From assembly GCF_001922305.1 (NCBI RefSeq), contig NZ_CP018839.1:3596001-3660000 (forward strand): a stretch of 64,000 nucleotides of DNA, given 5' to 3'. Below, piece by piece: positions 9,009 through 19,264 of this stretch. Below the pieces are notes generated by a model that had not been told where the DNA came from, did not search any database, and worked only from the letters and a program-made list of their open reading frames with translations. Position numbers and translations under genes: made by a program. Source of the DNA: Thauera chlorobenzoica (lineage in GTDB: Bacteria > Pseudomonadota > Gammaproteobacteria > Burkholderiales > Rhodocyclaceae). How positions within the stretch are numbered: the stretch's first letter is position 1; each line of letters opens with the position of its first letter.

Positions 9009-9041
9009 GCGCCCAGCAATACCGACATCCAGTCGAACCGA

Positions 9042-9065
9042 CGCCCTGCCCCGCAGGGCGTTTTT
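9042..9065 (+). terminator. Intrinsic terminator after gap
   Basis: 7-bp perfect stem CGCCCTG/CAGGGCG (9042-9048, 9054-9060), 5-nt loop, then TTTTT. It ends 17 bp before the pgk start, so pgk expression needs read-through or its own signals. Confidence 0.82.
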
Positions 9066-9082
9066 CCAGGACCGAGCGAATC

Positions 9083-10267
9083 ATGCAAGTCAATAAACTC
9101 ACCGACCTCGACGTGCGCGCCAAGAAGGTGTTCATCCGCGCCGACCTCAACGTGCCGCAGGACGAAGCCGGCAACATCACCGAGGACACCCGCATCCGCG
9201 CCTCCATCCCGTCGATCCGCTACTGCCTCGACAACGGCGCCGCGGTGATGGTCACCTCCCATCTGGGCCGTCCCACCGAAGGCACGGTCGGCCCCGACGA
9301 CACCCTCGCGCCGGTGGCGGTGCGCCTCGGCCAGCTCCTCGACAAGCCGGTGCGCCTGATCCAGGACTGGGTCGACGGCGGCTTCGAGGTCAAGCCGGGC
9401 GAAGTCGTGCTGCTCGAGAACTGCCGCTGCAACAAGGGCGAGAAGAAGGACAACGAGGAACTGGCGCAGAAGATGGCCGCGCTGTGCGACATCTACGTCA
9501 ATGACGCCTTCGGCACCGCCCACCGCGCCGAAGCCACCACCCACGGCATCGCCCGCTTCGCGCCGGTGGCCTGCGCCGGCATCCTGATGGGCGCCGAGAT
9601 CGACGCCCTGTCCAAAGCCACCGAAAACCCGGCACGCCCGCTGGTGGCGATCGTCGGCGGCGCCAAGGTATCGACCAAGCTCACCATCCTCAAGACCCTG
9701 GCGGAGAAGGTCGACCAGCTCATCGTCGGCGGCGGCATCGCCAACACCTTCCTCCTTGCCGCCGGCAAGCGCATCGGCGAATCGCTCGCCGAGCCCGAGA
9801 TGGTGCGCGAGGCGCAGCAGGTGATGGACCTCATGAAGGCGCGCGGCGCCGAAGTGCCGCTGCCGGTGGACGTGGTGGTCGCCGACGAGGTCTCGGCGCT
9901 GGCCCGCGCCAACCGCATCCCGGTCGACGAGGTCGGCCCCCACGACCGCATCCTCGATTTCGGCCCGAAGAGCTCGGTGCGCCTCGCCGACATCATCGCC
10001 CACGCCGGCACCGTGGTCTGGAACGGCCCCGTGGGCGTCTTCGAGTACGCCCAGTTCGCCGGCGGGACCAAGATGATGGCCTCGGCGATCGCCCACTCCG
10101 AGGCGTTCTCGATCGCCGGCGGCGGCGACACCCTGGCCGCGATCGGGAAGTTCGACATCGCCCGCGACGTCGGCTACATCTCCACCGGCGGCGGCGCCTT
10201 CCTCGAGTTCCTCGAAGGCAAGACCCTGCCCGCGATCGCCGCGCTGGAACAACGCTACAGCGCCTGA
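9083..10267 (+). CDS. pgk: Phosphoglycerate kinase
   Basis: 394-residue cytosolic kinase interconverting 1,3-bisphosphoglycerate plus ADP and 3-phosphoglycerate plus ATP; in the Calvin cycle it runs towards 1,3-bisphosphoglycerate. Family motifs visible: [12 protein letters not shown] (substrate-binding, residues about 15-26), [19 protein letters not shown], the nucleotide loop GGAKVSTK, and the C-terminal [12 protein letters not shown] and STGGGAFLE loops. Length is normal. It lies between two intrinsic terminators, downstream of gap and upstream of pyk. The region before the ATG has only a weak purine tract. Confidence 0.97.
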   Translation: MQVNKLTDLDVRAKKVFIRADLNVPQDEAGNITEDTRIRASIPSIRYCLDNGAAVMVTSHLGRPTEGTVGPDDTLAPVAVRLGQLLDKPVRLIQDWVDGGFEVKPGEVVLLENCRCNKGEKKDNEELAQKMAALCDIYVNDAFGTAHRAEATTHGIARFAPVACAGILMGAEIDALSKATENPARPLVAIVGGAKVSTKLTILKTLAEKVDQLIVGGGIANTFLLAAGKRIGESLAEPEMVREAQQVMDLMKARGAEVPLPVDVVVADEVSALARANRIPVDEVGPHDRILDFGPKSSVRLADIIAHAGTVVWNGPVGVFEYAQFAGGTKMMASAIAHSEAFSIAGGGDTLAAIGKFDIARDVGYISTGGGAFLEFLEGKTLPAIAALEQRYSA

Positions 10268-10287
10268 TTCCACCCCGCTCCGCCCCG

Positions 10288-10311
10288 ATGGCCGCCAGGG
10301 GCGGCCATTTT
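10288..10311 (+). terminator. Intrinsic terminator after pgk
   Basis: 8-bp perfect stem ATGGCCGC/GCGGCCAT (10288-10295, 10301-10308), 5-nt loop and a short T-run (TTTT including the last stem base). Confidence 0.72.
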
Positions 10312-10386
10312 CATGCCGGCTGCGGATTAGAATGTCGGGCCATCGCCCACCCTGCACCCATCCGCCAGACCGCCTCCGGAGATTCC

Positions 10387-11841
10387 ATGCCCCGCCACAC
10401 CAAGATCGTCGCCACCCTCGGCCCCGCCTCTTCCGACCCGCAAGTCCTCGAACGCATGGTCCATGCCGGCGTCGACGTGGTGCGCATGAACTTCTCCCAC
10501 GGCAAGGCCGAAGACCACATCGCCCGCGCCGCGGCGATCCGCGAAGCCTCGGCGCTGGCCGGCCGCCCGGTCGGCATCCTCGCCGACCTGCAGGGGCCGA
10601 AGATCCGCGTCGGCAAATTCGCCGAAGGCCGCATCGTGCTGGTGCGCGACATGCCCTTCATCCTCGATTCGCGCTGCGAGCTGGGCAACGCCGAGCGCGT
10701 CGGCCTCGACTACAAGGACCTGCCCAAGGACGTCAAGGCGGGCGACGTGCTGCTGCTCGACGACGGCCGCCTCAAGCTCGGGGTGACCCGGGTGCTCGGC
10801 CACGAGATCCACACCGTGGTCAAGGTCGGCGGCGAGCTCTCCAACAACAAGGGCATCAACCGCCAGGGCGGCGGCCTCACCGCGCCGGCGCTCACCGCCA
10901 AGGACATGGACGACATCCGCACCGCGGCGCAGATCGGGGTCGATTTCGTCGCCGTCTCCTTCCCCAAGAGCGCGGCCGACATGTACATGGCCCGCCAGCT
11001 GATCCGCGCCGCCGGCGGCGAGTCCTTGCTGATCGCCAAGATCGAACGCACCGAAGCGGTGGCCAACCTCGACGAGATCCTCGACGCCTCCGACGGCATC
11101 ATGGTGGCGCGCGGCGACCTCGCGGTCGAGGTCGGCGACGCCGCAGTGCCGGCGCTGCAGAAGAAGATGATCCGCGCCGCGCGCGACCGCAACAAGCTCA
11201 CCATCACCGCCACCCAGATGATGGAGTCGATGATCACCAGCCCGGTGCCGACCCGCGCCGAAGTCTCCGACGTCGCCAACGCCGTGCTCGACGGCACCGA
11301 CGCGGTGATGCTGTCGGCCGAGACCGCCGCCGGAAACTATCCGGTCGAAGTCATCGAGGCGATGAGCCGGGTCTGCCTGGAGGCGGAGAAGTCCTACGAT
11401 ACCGGGCTCGACCGCGAGATGCTCGACCGCGTGTTCACCCGCATCGACCAGTCGATCGCGATGGCGGCGATCTGGACCGCCTACCACCTCAAGGTCAAGG
11501 CCATCGCCTCGCTCACCCAGACCGGCTCGACCGCGCTGTGGATGAGCCGCCTGATCGCCGGCGTGTCGATCTATGCGCTCACCCCGGAAGTCTCTGCCCG
11601 CAACCAGATGACGCTGTACCGCGAAGTCTACCCGCTGCTGATGAGCCAGACTCACCAGGACCGCGACGTGCTGCTGTGGGAAGCCGAGCAGGTGCTGCTC
11701 GAGCAGGGCGTGGTCGACTACGGCGACCTGATCGTGCTCACCATCGGCGAGCCGATCGGCGCCTCCGGCGGCACCAACACCCTGAAGATCGTGCGCGTCG
11801 GCGAACATCACCGCCCCGGCACGCTCGACGATCCGGTCTGA
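10387..11841 (+). CDS. pyk: Pyruvate kinase
   Basis: 484-residue enzyme that transfers phosphate from phosphoenolpyruvate to ADP at the end of glycolysis. It starts with TKIVATLGPASS, typical of the family, and contains the N-terminal NFSHG motif, the signature IAKIERTEAV with catalytic lysine, MVARGDLAVEVG, and ATQMMESMI. The C-terminal allosteric domain (TQTGSTALWMSR onward) is complete. ATG at 10387 follows GGAG; an earlier in-frame ATG at 10288 lies in the preceding terminator and was rejected. It sits between pgk and fba. Confidence 0.96.
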   Translation: MPRHTKIVATLGPASSDPQVLERMVHAGVDVVRMNFSHGKAEDHIARAAAIREASALAGRPVGILADLQGPKIRVGKFAEGRIVLVRDMPFILDSRCELGNAERVGLDYKDLPKDVKAGDVLLLDDGRLKLGVTRVLGHEIHTVVKVGGELSNNKGINRQGGGLTAPALTAKDMDDIRTAAQIGVDFVAVSFPKSAADMYMARQLIRAAGGESLLIAKIERTEAVANLDEILDASDGIMVARGDLAVEVGDAAVPALQKKMIRAARDRNKLTITATQMMESMITSPVPTRAEVSDVANAVLDGTDAVMLSAETAAGNYPVEVIEAMSRVCLEAEKSYDTGLDREMLDRVFTRIDQSIAMAAIWTAYHLKVKAIASLTQTGSTALWMSRLIAGVSIYALTPEVSARNQMTLYREVYPLLMSQTHQDRDVLLWEAEQVLLEQGVVDYGDLIVLTIGEPIGASGGTNTLKIVRVGEHHRPGTLDDPV

Positions 11842-11944
11842 ACGCTGCGGCCCGCGCCATCCGCACCCGGACCAAGGCTAAAATAAACACTTTCGAACCA
11901 CCCCGAGCGCCGCGCCGCCGCGCGCGCCTCCCCGGAGAATCCCC

Positions 11945-13009
11945 ATGCCCCTCGTTTCCATGCGCCAGCTGCTCGACCACGCCGCCGAACACAGCTACGG
12001 CCTGCCCGCCTTCAACGTGAACAACCTCGAGCAGGTCCAGGCCATCATGGAAGCCGCGGCCGAATGCGACAGCCCGGTGATCATGCAGGCCTCGGCCGGG
12101 GCGCGCAAATACGCCGGCGAGGCTTTCCTGCGCCACCTCATCGACGCCGCCGTCGAAGCCTATCCGAACATCCCGGTGGTGATGCACCAGGACCACGGCC
12201 AGAGCCCCGCGGTGTGCATGGCGGCGATCCGCTCGGGCTTTTCCAGCGTGATGATGGACGGCTCGCTGCTGGAAGACGGCAAGACCCCGTCCTCCTACGA
12301 GTACAACGTCGCCGTCACCCGCGAGGTGGTGAAGTTCTCCCACGCCATCGGCGTCACCGTCGAGGCCGAGCTCGGCTGCCTGGGCTCGCTCGAGACCGGC
12401 CAGGCCGGCGAGGAAGACGGCGTCGGTGCCGAAGGCACGCTCGATCACTCGCAGCTGCTGACCGACCCCGACCAGGCCGCCGATTTCGTCCGCCAGACCG
12501 ACTGCGACGCGCTCGCGATCGCCATCGGCACCAGCCACGGCGCCTACAAGTTCAGCCGCAAGCCTACCGGCGACATCCTCGCCATCGACCGCATCAAGGC
12601 CATCCACACCCGCATCCCCAACACCCACCTGGTGATGCACGGCTCGTCCAGCGTGCCGCAGGAGCTACTCGAAATCATCCGCCAGTACGGCGGCGACATG
12701 AAGGAAACCTACGGCGTGCCGGTCGAGGAGATCGTCCAGGGGATCAAGTACGGCGTGCGCAAGATCAACATCGACACCGATATCCGCCTCGCGATGACCG
12801 GCGCGGTGCGCAAGTTCCTGGCCGAAAACCCGTCCAAGTTCGACCCGCGCGAATTTCTCAAGCCGGCACGCGAGGCTGCCAGGCTGGTGTGCAAGGCGCG
12901 TTTCGAAGCCTTCGGCTGCGCCGGTATGGCCTCGAAGATCAGGCCGGTATCGCTGGATAAAATCGCCGCTCGCTACCAAGCCGGCGAACTGAGCCAGGTC
13001 GTGCGCTGA
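11945..13009 (+). CDS. fba: Fructose-bisphosphate aldolase, class II (Calvin-cycle subtype)
   Basis: 354-residue zinc-dependent aldolase that joins or splits dihydroxyacetone phosphate and glyceraldehyde 3-phosphate, and can also make sedoheptulose bisphosphate in the Calvin cycle. Zinc/active-site motif HQDHG at residues 81-85, the acidic segment EAELGCLG, and later GTSHGAYK and MHGSSSVP loops are present. Length and motifs fit the CbbA-type class II enzymes of proteobacteria. ATG at 11945 follows CCGGAGA. The gene converges on metZ with about 90 bp between; I see no clear terminator there. Confidence 0.95.
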   Translation: MPLVSMRQLLDHAAEHSYGLPAFNVNNLEQVQAIMEAAAECDSPVIMQASAGARKYAGEAFLRHLIDAAVEAYPNIPVVMHQDHGQSPAVCMAAIRSGFSSVMMDGSLLEDGKTPSSYEYNVAVTREVVKFSHAIGVTVEAELGCLGSLETGQAGEEDGVGAEGTLDHSQLLTDPDQAADFVRQTDCDALAIAIGTSHGAYKFSRKPTGDILAIDRIKAIHTRIPNTHLVMHGSSSVPQELLEIIRQYGGDMKETYGVPVEEIVQGIKYGVRKINIDTDIRLAMTGAVRKFLAENPSKFDPREFLKPAREAARLVCKARFEAFGCAGMASKIRPVSLDKIAARYQAGELSQVVR

Positions 13010-13097
13010 GCGCCCCCCGCCGGCTACAAGCCGCCGCCGCGGCTGCCGCGCCCGTCACCGACCGGTCGACATCATGGCAGCCGCAGCCGATGCGCGC

Positions 13098-14282
13098 TCA
13101 GCGTGCCAATCCCCGCGCCAGATCTTCCTTCAGATCCTCGATATCCTCGAGGCCGACTGCGATCCGCAGCAGGCCCTCGCCAATCCCCGCGGCGGCCCGT
13201 GCCTCGGCGCTGATGCGGCCGTGGGTGGTGGTGGCCGGATGCGTGATCGTGCTCTTGGTGTCACCCAGGTTCGCGGTGATCGAGATCAGACGCGTTGCAT
13301 CGACCACCTTCCACGCCGCATCGCGTCCGCCCTCGAGCTCGAAGCTCAGGATTGCGCCACCGCTCTTTTGCTGGCGCATCGCCAGCTCGTGCTGCGGATG
13401 CGAGGCAAGCCCGGGGTAATGCACCCGCGCCACACCGGCTTGCGACTCCAGCCAGCGCGCCAGCTCCAGCGCGCTCGCCGACTGCGCCTCCATGCGGATA
13501 CGCAGGGTTTCCAGCCCTTTCAGGATCACCCAGGCGTTGAACGGCGACAGCGTCGGTCCTGCGGTGCGCAGGAACTTGAACACCTCGTCGGTCACCGCCT
13601 TGCTGCCGGCGATGGCGCCGCCCAGCACCCGCCCCTGGCCGTCGAGGTACTTGGTCGCCGAATGCACCACCACGTCGGCCCCCAGCGCCAGCGGGCGCTG
13701 CAACACCGGCGTGCAGAAACAGTTGTCCACCGCGAGCAGCGCCCCCGCCTCGTGCGCGATCGTCGCCACGGCGGCGATATCGACCACCTCGGTGAGCGGA
13801 TTCGACGGCGTCTCGATGAAGAACAGCTTCGTGCGCGGGCGCAGGGCGTCGCGATAGGCATCGAGTTCGGTCGCGGGCACGAAACTCGTCTCGATGCCGA
13901 ACTTCGCCAGGATGCCGCCGAACAGCTGCTGGGTGGCGCCGAACAGCCCGTTGGAGGCGACGATGTGATCTCCCGCCTGCAGGGTCGCCATCGCCAGCGA
14001 CAGGATCGCCGACATCCCCGAAGCGGTCGCAACGCAGGCTTGTGCACCTTCGAGCGCGGCGAGCCGGGTCTGCATCGCGCTGACGGTGGGGTTGGAGAAG
14101 CGGGCGTAGACATAGCCCTCCTCGGCACCGGAAAAACGCGCCGCGGCCTGGGCCGCACTGTCGAACACGAAGCTGGAAGTGAGGTACATGGCCTCGCCGT
14201 GTTCGCCGAACTGGGTGCGTTCGGTTCCGGCACGTACGGCGAGGGTGTCGGGGCGGAAGGCCTGCTCGTCAGGAAGAGTCAT
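13098..14282 (-). CDS. metZ: O-succinylhomoserine sulfhydrylase
   Basis: 394-residue PLP enzyme of the Cys/Met metabolism family. In methionine synthesis MetZ makes homocysteine directly from O-succinylhomoserine and sulfide. Visible motifs: YARFSNPTV, the aromatic/hydroxyl-rich TASGMSA, the PLP-pocket DNCFCTP, and SATKYLDGQGRVLGG with the PLP lysine. The frame runs further upstream into purF, so ATG at 14282 was chosen; no clear ribosome-binding site precedes it, which suggests coupling to purF. MetZ rather than MetB/MetC is favoured by its place after purF, an arrangement I know from Pseudomonas. Confidence 0.88.
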   Translation of the reverse strand: MTLPDEQAFRPDTLAVRAGTERTQFGEHGEAMYLTSSFVFDSAAQAAARFSGAEEGYVYARFSNPTVSAMQTRLAALEGAQACVATASGMSAILSLAMATLQAGDHIVASNGLFGATQQLFGGILAKFGIETSFVPATELDAYRDALRPRTKLFFIETPSNPLTEVVDIAAVATIAHEAGALLAVDNCFCTPVLQRPLALGADVVVHSATKYLDGQGRVLGGAIAGSKAVTDEVFKFLRTAGPTLSPFNAWVILKGLETLRIRMEAQSASALELARWLESQAGVARVHYPGLASHPQHELAMRQQKSGGAILSFELEGGRDAAWKVVDATRLISITANLGDTKSTITHPATTTHGRISAEARAAAGIGEGLLRIAVGLEDIEDLKEDLARGLAR

Positions 14283-14328
14283 GGTCGTGGTCGGGATGAG
14301 GGTCTTGATCGAGGGCGGGCAGCGCACC

Positions 14329-15870
14329 TCAGCGTTCGCCACCGGAAGCCAGGTTCAGATCGAGCTGGCCGCCGTCGTCATCGCCGTCGCCGCTGTCGGG
14401 CCTGGCCGGCTTGGCTGCGCCGCGCTGGTTCTCGACGCCGTTGAGATATTCGGTGGTGATGTCGCCAGTGATGTAGCTGCCATCAAAGCAGGACGTTTCG
14501 AAGAACCTGAGCGCAGGATTGAGCGCGCGAACCGAAGCCTTGAGATCGTCCAGGTCCTGGTAGATCAAGCCGTCGGCGCCGATCTCGCGGCAGATCTCCT
14601 CGTCGCTGCGGTCGGAGGCGATCAGTTCGGCACGGGTCGGCATGTCGATGCCATAGACATTGGCGTGGCGCACCGGCGGCGCCGCCGAAGCCAGATAGAC
14701 CTTCGTCGCCCCCGCTTCGCGCGCCATGTTGACGATTTCCCTGCTGGTCGTGCCGCGCACGATCGAGTCGTCGACCAGCAGCACGCTCTTGCCCTTGAAT
14801 TCCTGGTGGATGGTGTTGAGCTTCTGGCGCACCGACTTCTTGCGCGTGGCCTGGCCCGGCATGATGAAAGTGCGGCCGATGTAGCGGTTCTTGACGAAGC
14901 CTTCGCGGAACGGCAGGCCCAGGCGCTGCGCCATCTGCATCGCCGAAGGACGGCTGGAATCGGGGATCGGGATGACCACGTCGATGTGCACGTGCGGCAT
15001 CGTCCGCTTCATCCGGTCGGCGAGGAATTCACCCATCTTCATCCGCGATTCGTACACCGAAACGCCGTCGATGATCGAATCCGGCCGCGCCAGATAGACG
15101 AACTCGAACATGCAGGGCGCATGGACCGTGCTGTCCGCGCACTGCCGGCTGTGGAAATGGCCGGCGGTGTCGATCAGCACCGCTTCGCCGGGCGCGATGT
15201 CGCGCACCAGCTTGTAGCCGAGCACGTCGACTGCCACCGATTCCGAAGCGACCAGCCATTCACAGCCAGCCCCGGTGTCGTTGCGCCCGATCACCAGCGG
15301 GCGGATGCCGTACGGATCGCGAAAGGCGAGCAGGCCGTAGCCGGAGATCATCACCACCACCGCATAGGCGCCGCGGCAACGCCGGTGCACCTCGGCAACC
15401 GCGCGGAAAACCGCGTCCTCGTCGAGCTTGAGCCCCTTGCAGGCGGCCTGCAGCTCATGGGCGAGCACGTTGAGCAGGACTTCGGAGTCGCTGCTGGTGT
15501 TGATATGGCGCAGGTCGGAGAGGAACATCTCGCGCTTGAGTGCTTCCGAGTTCGTCAGGTTGCCGTTGTGCGCCAGCAGCAGGCCGAAAGGCGAATTGAC
15601 GTAGAACGGCTGCGCTTCGGCGGCATTGTAGGCCGAGCCGGCGGTGGGATAGCGCACGTGGCCGATCCCCCAGTTGCCCTGCAGATTGCGCATGTTGCGG
15701 GTGCGGAACACGTCGCGCACCAGGCCCGACCCCTTGTGCATGTGGAAGCGCCCACCTTCCGAGGTGGCGATGCCTGCGGCATCCTGACCGCGGTGCTGCA
15801 ATACCTGCAGCCCGTCGTACAGCAGCTGATTGACCGGTGAGGTGGCTACGACCCCGAGAATTCCGCACAT
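14329..15870 (-). CDS. purF: Amidophosphoribosyltransferase
   Basis: 513-residue enzyme catalysing the first step of purine synthesis, transfer of ammonia from glutamine to phosphoribosyl pyrophosphate. It begins MCGILGVV, so Cys2 becomes the N-terminal nucleophile of the glutaminase domain after methionine removal. The PRPP-binding motif VLLVDDSIVRGTTS lies in the C-terminal half. A longer upstream frame would bury the catalytic cysteine and is rejected. It follows cvpA by 11 bp and precedes metZ in the long minus-strand cluster. Confidence 0.96.
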   Translation of the reverse strand: MCGILGVVATSPVNQLLYDGLQVLQHRGQDAAGIATSEGGRFHMHKGSGLVRDVFRTRNMRNLQGNWGIGHVRYPTAGSAYNAAEAQPFYVNSPFGLLLAHNGNLTNSEALKREMFLSDLRHINTSSDSEVLLNVLAHELQAACKGLKLDEDAVFRAVAEVHRRCRGAYAVVVMISGYGLLAFRDPYGIRPLVIGRNDTGAGCEWLVASESVAVDVLGYKLVRDIAPGEAVLIDTAGHFHSRQCADSTVHAPCMFEFVYLARPDSIIDGVSVYESRMKMGEFLADRMKRTMPHVHIDVVIPIPDSSRPSAMQMAQRLGLPFREGFVKNRYIGRTFIMPGQATRKKSVRQKLNTIHQEFKGKSVLLVDDSIVRGTTSREIVNMAREAGATKVYLASAAPPVRHANVYGIDMPTRAELIASDRSDEEICREIGADGLIYQDLDDLKASVRALNPALRFFETSCFDGSYITGDITTEYLNGVENQRGAAKPARPDSGDGDDDGGQLDLNLASGGER

Positions 15871-15881
15871 GGAAGTTACGC

Positions 15882-16373
15882 CTATCTGAATCGAATCTTG
15901 TCGGCTACCGCATCGGGCAGCCAGGGTTTTACCGCAAGGACCGCCGACTCCATCGGCGCCGAAAACAATGCCTGTGTCCACCACGGCTCACGCGACACGC
16001 CCGCGAGTCCGCCGATCAGCACCACCACGCAGGCGACCGCCAGGCCGCGCGCGACCCCGAACAGGGCACCGAAAAAGCGGTCGGTTGCCCCCAGCCCTGC
16101 GGCTCGCAGCAGCTCACGCAGCAGATAACGCAGCAACGCCGCCAGCAGCAGCACGCCGACCACCACCAGCGCAGCGCCGGCCACCTGGCGCCACATCGGC
16201 TCTGCGATCATCGCGGAAAACACGCTCGCCGCCTGTTCGTTATAGCGCCATGCGGCGAACAGCGCCGCCACCCAGGCGAGCACGGCCATCACTTCGCTGA
16301 CCAGCCCGCGCCACATGCCGACTGCGGCAGACAGGGCCAGGATTCCGAGAAAGACGTAATCGAATACAGTCAT
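15882..16373 (-). CDS. cvpA: CvpA family membrane protein
   Basis: 163-residue inner-membrane protein with four predicted hydrophobic helices, starting MTVFDYVFLGILALSA and matching CvpA (colicin V production protein). The gene is nearly always next to purF; its function is not settled, though envelope roles have been reported. A GTG at 16379 would add two residues; ATG at 16373 was preferred as it gives the standard length. It is tightly linked to dedD (stop at 16383). Confidence 0.88.
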   Translation of the reverse strand: MTVFDYVFLGILALSAAVGMWRGLVSEVMAVLAWVAALFAAWRYNEQAASVFSAMIAEPMWRQVAGAALVVVGVLLLAALLRYLLRELLRAAGLGATDRFFGALFGVARGLAVACVVVLIGGLAGVSREPWWTQALFSAPMESAVLAVKPWLPDAVADKIRFR

Positions 16374-16382
16374 CGTCACCGC

Positions 16383-17054
16383 TCAGCGCGCCTGCAGCAC
16401 GGCCTGGTGGCCGCCCGCCTTGAGGCGGGTCGCTACCGCCTCGGCGGCGGATCGTCCCGGCACCGGCCCGACCCGGACCCGGGTCACGCTGCCCACCACC
16501 TCGGTATAGGCAGGAAAGCCCTTCGCCTTGAGCTCGTCGGCCAGACGCGCCGCCTTCGCCGCCTCGCTGAACGCACCGACCTGGACGACGAAGGACTCAC
16601 CGCGCGGCGGCACCGGCTGGCCGCTGAGGATCGCCCGCACCCGGGCCTCCTCTTCGGCAGATACGGCAGGAAGCGGACCCGCCTCGGGTGCCGGGCGCAC
16701 GGGCGCTTCCGGTTTGGGTGTGGGAGTCGGTGCGGGAGTCGGCGCAGGCCTTGGCGCCGGTGCCGGCGGGGAGTCGGCGGCCGGCGCCGGCTTGTCGCCG
16801 GGGGCGGCAACGCCGTCCTCTTCTTCCGGCGGCGGAGCGATGTCGACGGGCGGCGGGGCCATCGCGAGCGGACGCTGCAGCCCGGTAGCGGCCTCCCGGT
16901 CGGGGATGGTGATCTGGATGTCCTGGACCGCGGAGTGCGGCTCCTGATCCATCGTCATCGGCAGCACGATCGCCGCCAGCAGCGCCAGCGCAATGGCGCC
17001 AACCAGCCGCCGCCGCGCACGCTTCTTGATTTCCAGATTGTCTGCGTCGCTCAC
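16383..17054 (-). CDS. dedD: SPOR-domain protein DedD
   Basis: 223-residue cell-envelope protein. Cytoplasmic basic N-terminus (KKRARRR), one membrane helix at about residues 17-33, a proline/alanine-rich linker of about 100 residues, then a C-terminal SPOR domain (about 147-223, starting FVVQVGAFSEAA) that binds denuded septal peptidoglycan. DedD helps constriction during cell division in Escherichia coli. Located between folC and cvpA, the same order as in gammaproteobacteria. Confidence 0.9.
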   Translation of the reverse strand: MSDADNLEIKKRARRRLVGAIALALLAAIVLPMTMDQEPHSAVQDIQITIPDREAATGLQRPLAMAPPPVDIAPPPEEEDGVAAPGDKPAPAADSPPAPAPRPAPTPAPTPTPKPEAPVRPAPEAGPLPAVSAEEEARVRAILSGQPVPPRGESFVVQVGAFSEAAKAARLADELKAKGFPAYTEVVGSVTRVRVGPVPGRSAAEAVATRLKAGGHQAVLQAR

Positions 17055-17063
17055 CGGAGAACC

Positions 17064-18386
17064 TCACCCGTGCCGCGCAGCCCTGAGCGCTGCAAGCACG
17101 TCCGCCACCGTCAGGAAGGAACCGAAGGCGACGATTCTATCACCCTCGGCAGCGCGCTCCTGCGCTGCAACAAACGCTTGCGCAGGCGACGGAAAACAAT
17201 CGATGTCGCCCTGGCCGCCGGCCGCGCGCACCCGCTCGGCCAGCGCCTGCGCCGACAGCCCCCGCGCCCCGGGCAGATCCGTCAGCAGCCAGTGCTCGAC
17301 CCGGCCGGCCATCCGCGCCACCACGCCAGCGACATCCTTGTCGCCGAGCATGCCCAGCACCGCCCAGGTTTCGGGATAAAACCCCATGTTGCCGAGATTT
17401 TCCGCGAGCACGCCGGCGGCTTGCGGGTTGTGCGCGACATCGAGCACCACCGTCGGCCGCCCCGGCAGCACCTGGAAGCGCCCCGGCACGTCAACCAGCA
17501 TCAAGCCCTGGCGAACGTGCTGCATCGACACCGGCAGGCGCTCCCGCAGACATTCGAGCGCGGTCAGCACGGCGGCGGCGTTGAGCAGCTGGTTGGCCCC
17601 GCGCAGCGCCGGGTAAGCCAGCCCGCCGCGCCTGAGCAGCGCACCCTGGGCGGCAGGCTGCGCATAGCGCCAGTAACCCCACTGCTGGCGGTCGCCGCCG
17701 AAGCCGAAGTCCCGCCCACTGACCCACAGTTCGGCACCGATCGCACGCGCATGTTCGAGCAGGCTGGCCGGCGGCTGGGGGTCGCCGCATACCGCAGGCC
17801 GGCCACCGCGGAAAATGCCGGCCTTTTCGAAGCCGATCTTCTCGCGCGTGTCGCCGAGATACTCCATATGGTCCATCGCCACGCTGGTGACGATCGCACA
17901 GTCGGCGTCGAACACGTTGACCGCGTCCAGGCGCCCGCCCAAGCCGACTTCGAGGATGATCACGTCCGGACGCGCGGCGGCGAACACCGCCCAGGCGGCG
18001 AGGGTACCGTGCTCGAAGTAGGTCAGCTCGGTGTCGCCGCGCGCCGCCTCGACCGCGGTGAACGCGGCGACCAGTCGCGCATCGTCGGCGTCCCGCCCGT
18101 CGATGCGCACGCGCTCGTTGTAGCGCAGCAGGTGGGGCGAGGTGTAGCAGCCGACCCGGTAGCCGGCAGCGAGCAGGATGCTCTCGAGCATCGCGCAGCA
18201 CGAACCCTTGCCGTTGGTGCCGCCGACGGTGATCAATACCGCCTCCGATGGCGCACCCATCGCCGCCCGCACCGCACGCACGCGCTCGAGGCCGAGCTCG
18301 ATGCGCTGCCCGTGGCGCTGTTCGAGGAGGTCGAGCCAACCGGCCAGTGTGTCCGGCAACAACGGCCGTTCGGCGCCGCGAGGCAT
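17064..18386 (-). CDS. folC: Folylpolyglutamate synthase / dihydrofolate synthase
   Basis: 440-residue bifunctional ligase that adds glutamate to dihydropteroate and to folates. The ATP P-loop VGGTNGKGSCC lies near residue 50, followed by YTSPHLLRYNERVRI; Mur-ligase-like central (SVAMDHMEYLGDT) and C-terminal (DVAHNPQAA) motifs are present. The ATG at 18386 shares a base with the accD stop (TGATG), so translation is coupled; a much longer in-frame extension runs through accD in another frame and is not real. Confidence 0.95.
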   Translation of the reverse strand: MPRGAERPLLPDTLAGWLDLLEQRHGQRIELGLERVRAVRAAMGAPSEAVLITVGGTNGKGSCCAMLESILLAAGYRVGCYTSPHLLRYNERVRIDGRDADDARLVAAFTAVEAARGDTELTYFEHGTLAAWAVFAAARPDVIILEVGLGGRLDAVNVFDADCAIVTSVAMDHMEYLGDTREKIGFEKAGIFRGGRPAVCGDPQPPASLLEHARAIGAELWVSGRDFGFGGDRQQWGYWRYAQPAAQGALLRRGGLAYPALRGANQLLNAAAVLTALECLRERLPVSMQHVRQGLMLVDVPGRFQVLPGRPTVVLDVAHNPQAAGVLAENLGNMGFYPETWAVLGMLGDKDVAGVVARMAGRVEHWLLTDLPGARGLSAQALAERVRAAGGQGDIDCFPSPAQAFVAAQERAAEGDRIVAFGSFLTVADVLAALRAARHG

Positions 18387-19264
18387 CAGGCGGCAACCAC
18401 GTCGGCAGGGTGGCGGGCCAGCATCGCGAGCAGTGCGGCCAGCCGGTCGCGCATCTCGCGCCGGTCGACGATGATATCGACCGCGCCTTTTTCGAGCAGG
18501 AACTCCGCGCGCTGGAACCCTTCCGGAAGCTTCTCGCGCACCGTCTGCTCGATCACCCGCGGCCCGGCGAAACCGATCAGGGCCCCGGGCTCGGCGACCA
18601 CGACGTCGCCCATGAAGGCGAAGCTGGCCGACACGCCGCCCATGGTGGGGTCGGTCAGCACGGTCACGAAAGGCAGGCGGCGCTCGGCCAGACGGGTGAT
18701 CGAGGCCGTGGTCTTGGCCATCTGCATCAGGGACAGCAGGCCTTCCTGCATGCGCGCGCCGCCCGACGCGGTGATGCAGATGAACGGCAGGCGCTGCTCG
18801 TAGGCTTCGCGCGCACCGCGCACGAAGCGCTCGCCCACCACCGAGCCCATCGAACCGCCGAGGAATTCGAACTCGAAGCAGGCCACCACCACCGGCAGGG
18901 TCTTGATCGCGCCGCGCATCACCACCATCGCGTCGGCCTCGCCGGTGTCGGCAGCGGCGGCCGCCAGGCGCTCGGGATACTTGCGCGAATCCTTGAACTT
19001 CAGCGCGTCGACCGGGGTGACTCCGGCGCCGATCTCGATGCGCTCTTCCGCATCGAGGAGGATGTCCAGGCGCCGCCGTGCGCGCAGCCGGTGATGGTGG
19101 CCGCACTTGGGGCAGACGCCAAGGTTGCCGTCGAGATCGGCGCGGTACAGCACCGCCTCGCAGCCCTCGCACTTGCTCCATACGCCTTCCGGGATCGACT
19201 TGTTGCGCGCCGATGCCTGGCCACGCTTGATCCGCGGCGGCAGCAATTTCTGCAGCCAGCTCAT
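18386..19264 (-). CDS. accD: Acetyl-CoA carboxylase carboxyltransferase subunit beta
   Basis: 292-residue beta subunit of the carboxyltransferase that makes malonyl-CoA for fatty acid synthesis, partner of AccA. The N-terminal zinc ribbon is complete (CEGC near residue 32 and CPKC near 51), followed by the crotonase-like fold with [10 protein letters not shown] and [14 protein letters not shown]. The start overlaps the trpA stop (ATGA) and the stop overlaps the folC start, so trpA-accD-folC are coupled. Confidence 0.97.
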   Translation of the reverse strand: MSWLQKLLPPRIKRGQASARNKSIPEGVWSKCEGCEAVLYRADLDGNLGVCPKCGHHHRLRARRRLDILLDAEERIEIGAGVTPVDALKFKDSRKYPERLAAAAADTGEADAMVVMRGAIKTLPVVVACFEFEFLGGSMGSVVGERFVRGAREAYEQRLPFICITASGGARMQEGLLSLMQMAKTTASITRLAERRLPFVTVLTDPTMGGVSASFAFMGDVVVAEPGALIGFAGPRVIEQTVREKLPEGFQRAEFLLEKGAVDIIVDRREMRDRLAALLAMLARHPADVVAA